This document shows, piece by piece, positions 20,349 to 31,500 of a stretch of 64,000 nt of DNA. A program made the translations under genes and the position numbers. The stretch lies in contig NC_084806.1 of the NCBI RefSeq assembly GCF_963583255.1, forward strand, positions 14,481,317 to 14,545,316. Direction: 5' to 3'. Positions within the stretch are counted from its first letter, which is position 1, and every line of letters starts with the position of its first letter. Source of the stretch: Pyrus communis. Its lineage: Eukaryota > Streptophyta > Magnoliopsida > Rosales > Rosaceae. Below the pieces are notes generated by a model. That model saw nothing but the letters and a program-made list of their open reading frames with translations. It did not search any database and was not told the origin of the DNA.

Positions 20349-23300
20349 ATGGCTGTTCGTGGCCCGTCCCGTCCCTTCTCTGCTCGTCCTCCCCTCCACT
20401 GCACCTACTGCAATTTTGATTATCATACCCGAGACACCTGCCATAAACTTCATGGCTATCCCGCTGGCCATCCCCTCCATGGCCAACCGTGGCGACCACC
20501 GCGCCGTGCCACTGCTTCCAGTTCTTCCCGCAGCCATGCACCTTCCAGTCCTCCCCGGCAGCCACGGTTTTCTGCTTCCCGGCCCCATAATTTCACCCAG
20601 GCCCATCACGTGCAAGGCACCCAGGCCCCCGCCTCCTCTTCTACTCCAGCGACCCACCAAGTGCACGGAGCCCAGCCCACTTTGCATGACTTGCAGCTTG
20701 CCATGCCTGACCTCTCTGCCGAGCAGCACTCCCGTGTTCTAGCTGCTCTACGTGACACCACCACCCCTCCTCAGGCCAATGCCGTTCTCACTACTGATTT
20801 TGCCCAAGGTTTGTTACCTGTCACCTCTCGTCATGGTCAATGGATTCTTGACAGTGGTGCTACGGATCATATTACTTCTTCCGCTTCATGTTTGGTTAAT
20901 CGTTCTCCTTCACATTTGCCGCCTGTTTCTTTGCCTAGTGGTGCTTCTGCTCCCATTACTTTTACCGGCACTCTTCCTTTAAATTCATCAGTTACTTTGA
21001 AGGATGTTTTATGTGTCCCTAATTTCCGAGTGGACCTTTTATCGGTTGGTAAACTTACAGATGGATTATCGTGTTCCATAACCTTCTTTCCTTCTTGGTG
21101 TGTTTTGCAGGACTTGGTTTCGAAGGCGATGATTGGTGTGGGTAAGCGACGTGGCGATCTGTATTACCTTGTGGCCCTTACCTCTTCTCTCCCCACTCGT
21201 CAACCTCTCTGCAACATCATTACCATCCCCTCCTCCCTCTGGCATAGACGTCTTGGTCACCCATCTTCCACTCGTTTGCAAGCTTTAGCATCTAGCTCTC
21301 TTAATTGTACTTTTGATTCTAGTCATATTTGTGATGTTTGTCCGTTGGCAAAACAAACTCGTCAACCTTTTCTTTTGAGTTCAATTTCATCAACTTTCCC
21401 TTTTGCTTTAATTCATTGTGATATTTGGGGCCCGAATCGTCAATCTTCTCTTTCTGGTGCTCATTATTTCTTAACCATTGTGGATGATTTTTCTCGCTTT
21501 ACGTGGGTCTTCCTCATGAAACATAAATCCGACACTCAACAATTAATTAAGGATTTTTTTGCTTATGTCACTACCCAATTCCGCACTACCATCCAATGCA
21601 TTCGTACTGACAATGGTGGTGAATTTTTATCTCTTCGTAGTTTTTTCTCTGATCATGGGGTGCTTTTACAAACTTCTTGTGTTTATACCCCCCAACAAAA
21701 TGGCGTTGTTGAAAGAAAACATCGTCATCTTCTTGAAACCACTCGCGCCCTTCGTTTTCAATCCCATCTTCCTATCAAGTTTTGGGGGGAATGTGTTCTT
21801 ACCGCTACTTATCTCATCAATCGTCTCCCTACTCGTCTTCTCCATCATAAATCCCCATTTGAGGTTCTTTTTTCGAAAACCCCATCTTATGACCATTTCC
21901 GCATCTTTGGTTGTCTGGCATATACCACCTCTGTCACTCCCACCACCAAATTTTCCCCTCGGGCTCATCGTTGCATTTTTCTCGGTTATCCTCATGGACA
22001 AAAGGCCTATACCCTTTACGATCTCGACAATCACCGCATTTTCACTAGTCGAGACGTCATCTTTCACGAAACTACTTTCCCTTATGCCGTTTCTCACCCT
22101 CCTATCCCATCCTTTTCGCCTACCCTACCCATCCCACCCCCTCTGGACTTTACATATAACCCACCACCTTCTTCCTCTTCCACGCCTCCCACAGATTCCC
22201 TTGCTGCCCCATTACCCGTTCCTCCCCATGCCCCTGCCCTCTCGGCATCCCCTCCTTCCCCCCCTGCTACTTCCTTACCTTTCACCCTTTTACCCACGGA
22301 CATCCCTACCCCCCCACTACCTACCAATCCTCCCCTTCCCCGCACCTCTTCCCGTGCCCATAAACCTCCATCCTATTTAAAAGACTACGTTTGCTCGCAG
22401 GTGATTCTGCCATCCCACCCATCTTCGACTTCGCAACCCGGTTCTACACAAGGTACGCGATATCCACTTTGTAATTTTCTCTCTTATCACCGTTACTCTC
22501 CCAGGCATTTTTCTTACATTAACTCTGTCAGTCGGACTGTGGAGCCTTCCTCCTTTGCCGAGGCTGCCACTGACCCCAATTGGCAACGTGCTATGACTGA
22601 GGAGCTTCAAGCTTTACATGTTAATGGTACTTGGACTTTAACTTCCTTGCCCCCTGGCAAAATTCCCATTGGTTGTAAGTGGGTGTACAAACTCAAGCAC
22701 AATTCCGACGGCTCTATTGACCGCTACAAAGCTCGTTTGGTTGCTAAAGACTTCACTCAGGCTGAAGGTATTGATTATCATGACACTTTTTCTCCTACTG
22801 CTAAGATGATTACGGTGCGTTGTCTTCTTGCTCTTGCTGCTAGTCAGTCTTGGTCTCTTCATCAGCTTGATGTTAATAATGCTTTCTTACATGGTGACTT
22901 ACATGAAGAAATCTATATGTCTCCTCCTCCTGGTCTTCGGCGACATGGGGAGAATCTTGTGTGTCGCCTTCACAAGTCACTTTATGGTCTTAAGCAGGCT
23001 TCTCGCCAATGGTTTGCCAAATTCACTAGTGCCATCATTTCTGCCGGTTTTCAACAATCCAAAGCTGACTATTCATTGTTCACTAAAAAGTCTGGTATTT
23101 CTTTCACAGCTTTGCTCATTTATGTGGATGATATTGTGATTACAGGCAATGATGCTAGTGCCATTAATTCTCTGAAGTCTTTTCTCTGTGATCATTTTCG
23201 GATAAAAGACCTTGGTGATTTAAAATATTTTTTGGGTATTGAGGTTTCTCGTTCCAAACAAGGGATTTATATTTCTCAACGCAAGTATGCATTAGAGATT

Positions 23301-24071
23301 CTCAAGGACTATGGTTTTTTGGGAGCACGACCCATTGCTTTTCCTATGGATGACACAAAATTATCTGATAAAGGAGAACTTCTCAAGGATCCTGAAAAGT
23401 ATCGACGATTAGTAGGTCGGTTAATATATATCACTATCATTCGGCCGGATATCACCTATTCTGTGCATGTTCTAAGCCGTTTTATGCACGAGCCAAGGAT
23501 ATCTCATATGGATGCTGCGCTTCGTATTGTTCGTTATTTGAAGGCTACTCCAGGTCAAGGTTTATTATTTCGTTCTGACAACCAGACCAAGTTAACTGCG
23601 TTTTGTGATTCTGATTGGGCAGGTTGCCCTATCACTCGCCGTTCGACTACTGGGTATTGTGTATTCTTGGGCGGTTCTTTGATTTCTTGGCGGACGAAAC
23701 GATAGAAAACCGTTTCGCTCTCTTCAGCAGAGGCGGAATATAGGGCCATGGCAAGTGCTTGTTGCGAGATAGTTTGGCTTCGTTTTTTGTTGAAGGATTT
23801 GAACATTCCTTTGGATGGTCCTTCCATTTTATTTTGTGATAATCAAGCAGCGTTACATATAGCTGCCAATCCTGTTTTTCATGAACGAACTCGTCACATT
23901 GAGATGGATTGTCACTTTATACGAGATAAGATTGTAGATGGCACAATAGAGACCAAGCATGTGGGTACGGCACAACAGTTGGCAAACTTGTTTACCAAAC
24001 CTCTTAGGAAAGAAAAGTTTTCGGGTATGTTACGCAAGTTGGGAGTTCTTGACATCCACTCTCCAACTTGA
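20349..24071 (+). CDS. copia Pol polyprotein (gag zinc knuckle, protease, integrase, RT, RNase H) with one internal stop
   Basis: The frame begins at ATG 20349 and ends at TGA 24069-24071, 1240 codons, with a single TAG at codon 1119 (23703-23705). Domains in order: zinc knuckle C18-C21-H26-C31; aspartic protease D168-S-G; GAG-pre-integrase and integrase with D358, D421 and E455; reverse transcriptase with YVDD at 925-928; RNase H with [16 protein letters not shown] after the stop, and FCDNQAA. The TAG falls in the RNase H domain between WRTKR and KTVS, where copia proteins usually have Gln. Almost all of gag before the zinc knuckle is missing, as the primer binding site is only 55 bp upstream of the ATG. 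The protein would normally act in cytoplasmic virus-like particles, but this copy could not build one alone. Confidence 0.93.
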
Positions 24072-24078
24072 GGGGGAG

Positions 24079-24395
24079 TGTTAGACAAATAAGGAATATG
24101 GTTGGAGTCCTTATGTAATTGTATATAATATTATTATTGGAAGAATAAGCCGTCCTACAGCCGTCAAGCCGTTCTACAGCCGTCCTACCTTGTCCTACCT
24201 ACACACTAGGACGACTACCTTGTCCTCTACAGCCGTCCTACCTTGTCCTACCTACACACTAGGACGGCTACCTTGTCCTACCTACACATTTGTATCATGT
24301 ATATATATCCTTGTAATCTTGTAGAGAAAAATTAATGAGAAAAAAGCATTCTCTTCCATATTTTCCACAAAGCATTCTCTTCCATATTTTCTACA
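24079..24395 (+). repeat. 3' LTR of the young copia element
   Basis: It is identical in length to the left LTR with four base differences (including G/A in CCTTRTGTAATTG and G/A in AGGACGRCTACC). It is followed directly by the CTGTA duplication. Confidence 0.96.
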
Positions 24396-25463
24396 CTGTA
24401 GCCCCTTCTTTCCATGTTCCCTTCCACCTTCCTTCCATCTTTCTTCTACCTTTTTCCACCTTTTCTCTTTTTGCCGATTCTCTTTTTTCCCCTTCCTTCC
24501 ACCATTTTTCCACCTCTTTTCCCTTTTTCACCTTTTTTTTTTCTGTTCTGTTTCCCCCTTTCTTCCAGCCCCACTTTCCTCAACAATCCACCACCCTCTT
24601 CATCCCAATCGCCTCCATCCTTCATCATTTCCGCAATCTCATTCGGCTCCTACTTCTCTTCACCGCAATTCATCGCGTTTCCCCAAAAAGTGCATAGGGC
24701 TTTTGCTCGGGTGTTCTCTTTCATTCGGTTTCCCCTTGATGACACTACTGCTAGTGGGTTGCTTCTTCCCGCTACCTTCTTTCGATTTGTGGTTGCTATT
24801 GTTGTGGTGTTCGACGGTAGTGTTTGGAACCCCGTTTTGGGATTCTGTGTTGGGGGCCATGTTTAGCTTGTTCTTAGAGGTGTGTTGGGGACCTTTGTTT
24901 CTGTTGGTGGGCAAGCGGCTTTCTGGCGACGGCAATGGTTTAATGCTGCTAGGAGTTTTGCTTCGTTGTTTAAAGTTTGCTTTGTTGTTTTTTTATGTTT
25001 TGAACTCTTACGGAGGTTCATTTTTTTATCTGTATATTAGTATTTGGGCTTTGTCTTATGTAATATATTGTGAAGTAATGTTATTCATACCATGTTTTTG
25101 TACTATATTTTCATATCATCTTAGATGACATTTGATATGGATAGGCACATCATTTTAATTAATCAAATTTTTTTAATTTAGTTCATTAGTTAATAAACTA
25201 ATAATTAAAAAAAAAAACCAGTTAATTAAATGATGATTGTGGTATACGAGAAGTCTTTCTTATTCATTTCTTTGGATTTTGCAAATTTTTCAAATGATAT
25301 GGCTGTTCAAATCAAATATCACCTAAGTTAATATAAAAAATGTGGTACAAAAACATGATATGAATAGCATTACTCTATATTGTATTTGATAATAAAGTAG
25401 CGTTTCAAAAACCAAAAAAAAACACTACACTGAAAATTACAAAGTTAAACATGTGGCAGCAAA

Positions 25464-25469
25464 CACGTG
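25464..25469 (+). promoter_or_regulatory. G-box CACGTG upstream of ACO-h3
   Basis: CAAACACGTGGAAG contains the core CACGTG, 70 bp before the ACO-h3 start codon. The core is a known plant bZIP/bHLH binding site. Its use here is not shown and it could lie in the leader. Confidence 0.3.
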
Positions 25470-25538
25470 GAAGTGTGAATGGTCCTGTGGAGCATGTGTA
25501 AGCCTTGAAAAAAGCTTCTACATCTTCAAGTCCCAAAA

Positions 25539-28500
25539 ATGTTACCAGATTTTACAAATACATCCAAAATGATCTCCGGGAACCCAATAAACCAAGACCG
25601 CCTTCAACAACTAAAGGCCTTCGACGAATCCAAAGCTGGTGTCAAAGGGATCGTTGACAAAGGAATCACCAAAATCCCACCAATTTTCATCCGGCCGCCG
25701 GAAGATACCGCCGGCGACAACCCAAGTTCCTGCCAACCAACCCAAGCCCAGTTCAGTATTCCTGTCGTGGACCTTGCTGACACTGTCGGCAGGCACGATG
25801 ACGTTGTTACCAGAGTCCGGCGGGCCGCAGAGACTGTTGGTTTTTTTCAGGTGGTGAACCATGGGATTTCCCAGAGAGTGTTGGACGAGATGTTGGAAGC
25901 GGCACGTGGGTTCCACGAGCAGCCAAGGGAGGTGAAGGCCGAGTACTATGGTAGGGAGCTGATGAGGAAAGTCAAGTTTGGGAGTAACTTTGATCTGTAT
26001 CAGTCAAGGTTTGCCAATTGGAGGGACACTTTGTTTTGTGTCATGGGTCCTGAGCCTCTTGATCCTCAAGAATTGCCGGTGGTTTGCAGGTTAGTCCATA
26101 GATTGAATTCCACTCTAATCCTATATTGAAACATTTCATAATCTTATTCAAAAGTAGCATAAGTAACTACAATCTCATGTGCTCAACTACTCGATCGTGC
26201 CTCAGTAGCTCTTGTGTTTGGTTCTCTCTCCCACAATATATAGATCTGGAAAAATTCCCGAAAGTTCCGAATCAGACCCAAAAAATCCCGAAACTGAACC
26301 AAAATTGTCCTAAATCGAATATCCCAAACCGTTTGATACCGGATCCTGAGCCGATGTTCCAAAAAGTTTGATACGGGTTCGGGACCGAATCCCATATGCC
26401 TTTGTTCAGTAATTCCAAACCGAATCGATAAATATTTTAATATAATTTTTTTATATAGTTGAATTATTAATGGTGATTGGATTTGGTCCGACTCTCTCTC
26501 GCACCTCACTTCCTCACGGACCTCATACTCTCGGATCTCTCTCAACCTTCGAAGACAAGTCCTGCAACCTCTACGGTCCCGTTTATCCTTTCTTTTTTAC
26601 CATTTACCTCTTTTTCATCGGTTTACATGTTTTTTTAACAACTTGAAAATTAAAAAAGAAAAATTTGTCATTTGACAATTGAGGAGTCTACATGTTTTTT
26701 CAACACAAATATAATATGTTCCACTTTGCTGCAGAAAATCTCATCTGACTGTTATCAACGCATATGGATCTAATGGATCATACCCATCTGCATCATATAT
26801 TAATTGTCACCAAAATTTGAACTGAATTAAACAAAAATCTTAGATAGGGAGAGGGAGAGATAGCTTGTTGCTTACATGATAATCCGAAGGAGTTGATGAG
26901 AGAGAAGATGAAAAGCAAGAGCAGGTTCATCTTTTCTCCAAATTAAAATTTTCCAATTGCACTGCATTAGCATATATCCAGACACTTGCAGTGAGATGAT
27001 ATATTCTCAAACTGTAGTGAGTCTATATTATATTACCTACAAAAATCATGCACTATAGTCAATAACATTGATTTAAGTTTTGTCTGATAAGGAACATAGT
27101 TTGCGTTAATTTTACATGTACAAAATAAAACCGTAAACAGTTATCCGTTTATAACCGAGGTTAATACCCATAATCACCCATTTAAATTTTACGGGTAAAT
27201 GGTTATACCAATAACCGTTTATTTATCTAAACGGTTACCCATAACCGTAACCATGAAATTTAAATGGGCGGGTAACCACGGTTATCCATAACCGATGGGT
27301 ATTTGCCCATCCCTATCTCTACTCCCGCCCAAACCCCAAACCCCTAAATCCTGAGAGATTTTTCAATGTAGCTGGTACAGAGGGTGGTACGCCACGTGCC
27401 ACTATATAAATGGTAGAATACAGCGGAAAGATTTTTCAATGTGACTGGTACACGGAGTGGTACATCACGTGTCACTATACAAATGGTAGAATACAACGGA
27501 GAGATTTTTCAATGTGACTGGTACACGGGGTGGTACACCACGTATCATTATACAAAATGGTGGAATATGTGTGTTAAAAAGTTAATATCGGACGGCGATT
27601 GTGCACTGAAAAGAGACTATGAGGGTTGGGGATTTAAGAGAAAATTTTCATTGTAACGGGATACGAGTGGTGCATCACGTGTTTTTATTTAAGTAGTGAA
27701 AATTTTTATTGTTTAAGTTATTAATTTTTTAACACACATATTTTACCATTTGTATAGTGACATATGATGTACCACTCCGTGTACCAGTCACTTTGAAAAA
27801 TCTCCCCATACTATGGCCAAGCTGCTTACTTCTGATCTGATCGTCCCCCAGAGGGTCTTATTGTCTGTTGGATTTTTTTATTTTTTTATCAAGATGGAGC
27901 ATACACAAGATTATACAAGTGATATGCAAGATGAAAATGGAGAAGAGAGAGCAAGTTTTCTTCTTTCTGTAAAAACCAGGCTCTTTCTTGTTTCCCACAC
28001 AAAAGAACCGAAAATTGGTTCTGAAAATGTTGATTTCAACCGAGTGATGTTTTCACCCTAGATAGAGAGGTTTTACACATTGGAGAAAGCACAAAACTTT
28101 TTACACCTTAACTAGCAGGAGCCATAATGCATCCCACCTCTTTGCTAGCACCTAGATTCTAGGCATATTGACTTCCAAACATAAAGCAAAGACAACTTGG
28201 CCTTCACATTACAAAACCAACGCCATTGCATACAGACACAAGCAAAACATTACAACTGAACATTAATTTATGTTAACATTCTCTTACTCGGTTCATGCCC
28301 TGATTCTCTCTCTCCCCGAGTTCTCTCTGTTTTCTCTGTTGCCCAACCACCACACACCACCACCAAACGACTTCATCGTGCAGCCACCAGCACAACTCGC
28401 TAGTTGTTTCTCTATCTCTCGATCTCTCCTCCTCCCTTGTTTCTCCACCTCTATCAGTCTCCCTTGTTTCTCCACCTCTATCAGTCCATGGCACCGTGGG

Positions 28501-31500
28501 TGTCCTCCATGGCCAAGGCGTACCCGTGGCTCAAGAAGCTCTACCAACTAAAGTTTCAAATGATTTTTTATCATATGTTTGTGTGTTTGTGGGATTGATT
28601 TTTGGTTCTCTTGTCGTATTACTTGCTCTGTTTTTTACTCAACAAGGTTTGGCTCGTTTGTATTTATCTTTTTATTTTAATAAAATTAAAGGATGAACAC
28701 GAGCATTATCACCCCATCATTTTTAATTAAAAAAATAAAAGTGTACAGTGGCGGAACCATAAGTTTATCGCAAGAGGAACGTTGTAAAGAAGCTCTATAT
28801 ATTAGTTACAATACCATGTCTCATATTTTATAGGTCATATGCATGCCCAACAAGGATATAGTGTATCAGATTCTGTTTCCTGTGTAATCCTAATGTTTCG
28901 ATACTTTTCTATCCAGTATCGGAAGTGTTGTGATGTACGACTCAAAATTAGGATGATGCAGAAATTAGGTTATGTTACCTATTTCGTTTGGTGTCCTATT
29001 TGGGTACTGGATTTGATTTCTTGGTTAGATCTATTTGGTGGAGAGATTTTGTTAATTACCTATTTGTTTAGAATTTAGATTTACTTCTAGGTAGAATTAG
29101 GATTGTCATTGTACCTAAGTCCTATGCACGATAAATAGGATGTTGGGGTTAAGTGTATTTTATGTGCTGTCATCATTGGTTTAGAGAGTTCTCTCTTTTG
29201 GTTTTGGGTGAAGGTAACCGTTTGGAGTCATGAGTTTTCTCTCTTCTATGTTTCTTCGAGTTCTCTACTTGTTTGGTGTAGGCTTTGTAATTTGTGGGAT
29301 TTGGGTTGTGTTGAGAGTTAAACACTCTTATGTAATCTTCACTTGTTTAGTGAAATTTCTCGTTGTGCTTCACTCGTGGATGTAGGCTTTCACGCCGAAC
29401 CACGTTAATCCCGTGTTCTTTTGAGATTGTTTGTTTTTAGCTTTCGCTTACGACGTTGATATTGGATACTTTGATTAGAATTCGCTTTCAATTATGCATA
29501 AAAGTACAGCAAGAAGATGCTAATATTCTAGTTGTGGAGCCAAAAATAACTAAGAAAATTATAGAGGCGACACGCCACGCACATGCAACGGAAAATAACG
29601 GCTCAATCAAGGTCAAAATTGATCAAAATGGTATTATTTTAAGATCCTCTCATCACTCCTCATTCAGTCTTCACCACAAGGTAACTCCCAATTATTCTTT
29701 TCAAATTGAGAATAATTGCCAAATTAATTGATTAATTACCTAATTGATTGCAAGATATTATTTGACATAATATCTTACAATTAGAATCAATTTCCACCAT
29801 AAGTGGCCGGTCCCTATTTCTCCAAATAGGGCCGGCCACACCCTTATATATAGTTCCTCATTTCTCCAAAAACCTAAGTTCATTCTTCTTCTTAAACTTT
29901 TTAAACACTTTCTCTCTCAAATTCTAACTTTGGCATCGGAGATTCTTCAGCCAAAGCCCTCCCCATTCATCGTGGGCGCGTGAGGCTCATGGCCTTGATT
30001 TTAAGTGTTAATTGTTTTGCAAGTGCATTTTTGTTCAAGAAAAAGAAGATGGAAATTTGCATCAACACTAGTCCCCTTGAAAAAACAAAGTTTGATATCT
30101 ATAATCTAAAGACCAAATGCATCCCAAGTCTTCTCCAAGCCAAATATGCATGACATATCAAAAACATCAAATGGACATGAGTAGTTTTTTCTTTGTATAG
30201 ATTGCTTGGGGGTCAAGACTAAAGTTTAGTTGAACAATAGCATCTGCCCTCTGTTGCTGTAACTTACGGTAAAATACCTGCGGTTATAGGCAACCACGGT
30301 TACCCGCTCATTTAAACTTCACGGTTACGGTTATGGGTAACCGTTTAGATAAATAAACAGCTATGGGTATAACCGTTTACCCGTGAAAATTAAATGGGTG
30401 GTTATGGGTATTAACCGCGATTATAAACGGATAACCATTTACCCATTTATTTTATATATGTAAAATTAACACAAATCATGTTTCTAGGGTGGAAAAAAAT
30501 ACCGAAAATTCCAAACCGAACTAAAAAAATCCCAAACTGAAAATCCCGAAAATTTCAATACCCAATCCCGAACCGATCCAAAAATTTCGGTACTGGAATC
30601 GGTCTCACATTTTCATTCGTTTGGTAATCCCAAACTGTACTGGAAAAAAAAATATTATTTAATTTTAAATATATATTTGGAATTGTAACAGCCGTCGGAT
30701 TTGGTTGAGATTTAATCTCAACCGTTGAATTCAAATAAAACCCTCACTCAGCCGTCCTTAGATCCATGTATAAGTTGTCCTCCCCATCTCTGCACCTAAG
30801 ACTATTAAATCCAACATACTGAACACTTAGAGTTGCAGGAAGTTCTCCAAGTTGAAAGCTGTAGAGATTGCAGCTGCTTACACTTCTCTATCCTTTGAAA
30901 TATATAGGATATTTTGGGAGAGCCATGGCCCATGGAGCAGCCCAAAGTATGTTTCGTAGTCTTTTGTGATCGTTTTATCATTAACTGGATTCATCTTTTG
31001 CCTTCAAAATCTGACTTCTAGCAAAAATTGTGCGGAACTGGGGATTCCTGATTTGAAGAACAATTCATAATTTCATATGTTAATTTGGGACTTCTGATTT
31101 GTCCCGAAATCTCGAAAATATTTTGAGATTCCTGAAATTTGGGATTCCCGAAAATTTGGTTTGGGATTGATCTTCAAATTTCCATCCTGAAATATATTAG
31201 TTTGGGATTCGGGATACTAGTTTCGGTTCGACATCCCATACCGAGTCAATCCTAATGTTCTCTATTAGAGAGAACTTAGATCAATGCTATTGACTATAGT
31301 GCATGGTTTATATAGCTAATTATAATATAATGTAGCTAATTATATATATTATGTTAATACTTTACATTATGGATTAAATAACCTAAGAATACTGTCTTCT
31401 AAACAGTTTTCACAACCCAAGAATACTTAGCAAATATTATATTACCTTCATTGGTAACAGTTAAAAATATCGTCCGTAAACTATTATTTCAATTATTGGA

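Larger units (their letters stand above)
19965..24395 (+). mobile_element. Young Ty1/copia LTR retrotransposon with 5-bp TSD CTGTA
   Basis: LTRs of 317 bp each lie at 19965-20281 and 24079-24395. CTGTA precedes (19960-19964) and follows (24396-24400). The LTRs differ at four positions by direct reading (1.3%), marking a recent insertion. The primer binding site at 20282-20294, TGGTATACAGAGC, resembles the initiator-tRNA(Met) site with one extra A. AACTTGAGGGGGAG before the right LTR is the polypurine tract. The interior is one long frame with a single stop. At 4.43 kb the element is short because the gag capsid region is absent. Confidence 0.97.
19720..25130 (+). repeat. Unclassified dispersed repeat split by the young copia element (parts 19720-19964 and 24401-25130)
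   Basis: The left part has GGGTGAGAGTG, GTGAGAGTTTT and a C/T-rich run. The right part continues the C/T-rich run, then GCTCGGGTGTTCTC, and ends near TTTGGGCTTTGTCTTATGTA. Removing the copia element and one CTGTA copy joins the two into an arrangement like 12060-12730 (which lies in reverse). No recognisable protein is encoded. Confidence 0.5.
27042..31310. repeat. Large inverted repeat inside intron 1 of ACO-h3
   Basis: Left arm: 27050-27092 (ATGCACTATAGTCAATAACA) plus about 27105-27300 (TTATCCGTTTATAACCG, AACGGTTACCCATAACCG, ATTTAAATGGGCGGGTAACC). The complementary right arm is at about 30275-30484 and continues at 31262-31310, interrupted by the hAT-like element 30485-31254. Arms are about 250 bp and the spacer about 3 kb. 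The GGTTATGGGTAACC text is of the same type as in the hAT element at 46118-47163, so these arms are probably hAT ends. Confidence 0.65.

Noticed and set aside
20313..20729. Minus-strand ORF rich in Gly/Arg opposite the copia gag-pol start
   Set aside because: It is a shadow of the copia frame. The plus strand carries the zinc knuckle and protease.
21559..22380. Long plus-strand hydrophobic ORF of 273 codons
   Set aside because: It overlaps the copia integrase in another frame. Its leucine/proline-rich content comes from the C/T-rich codons of the true frame.
24335..24866. Phe/Ser/Pro-rich ORFs after the young copia element
   Set aside because: They are produced by a pyrimidine-rich stretch of the unclassified repeat and start inside the LTR. 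No family resemblance.
28270..28696. Short frames including MAPWVSSMAKAYPWLKKLYQ
   Set aside because: They look slightly gene-like, but no family is recognised, a 28-bp tandem repeat is included, and they lie in a repeat-filled intron.
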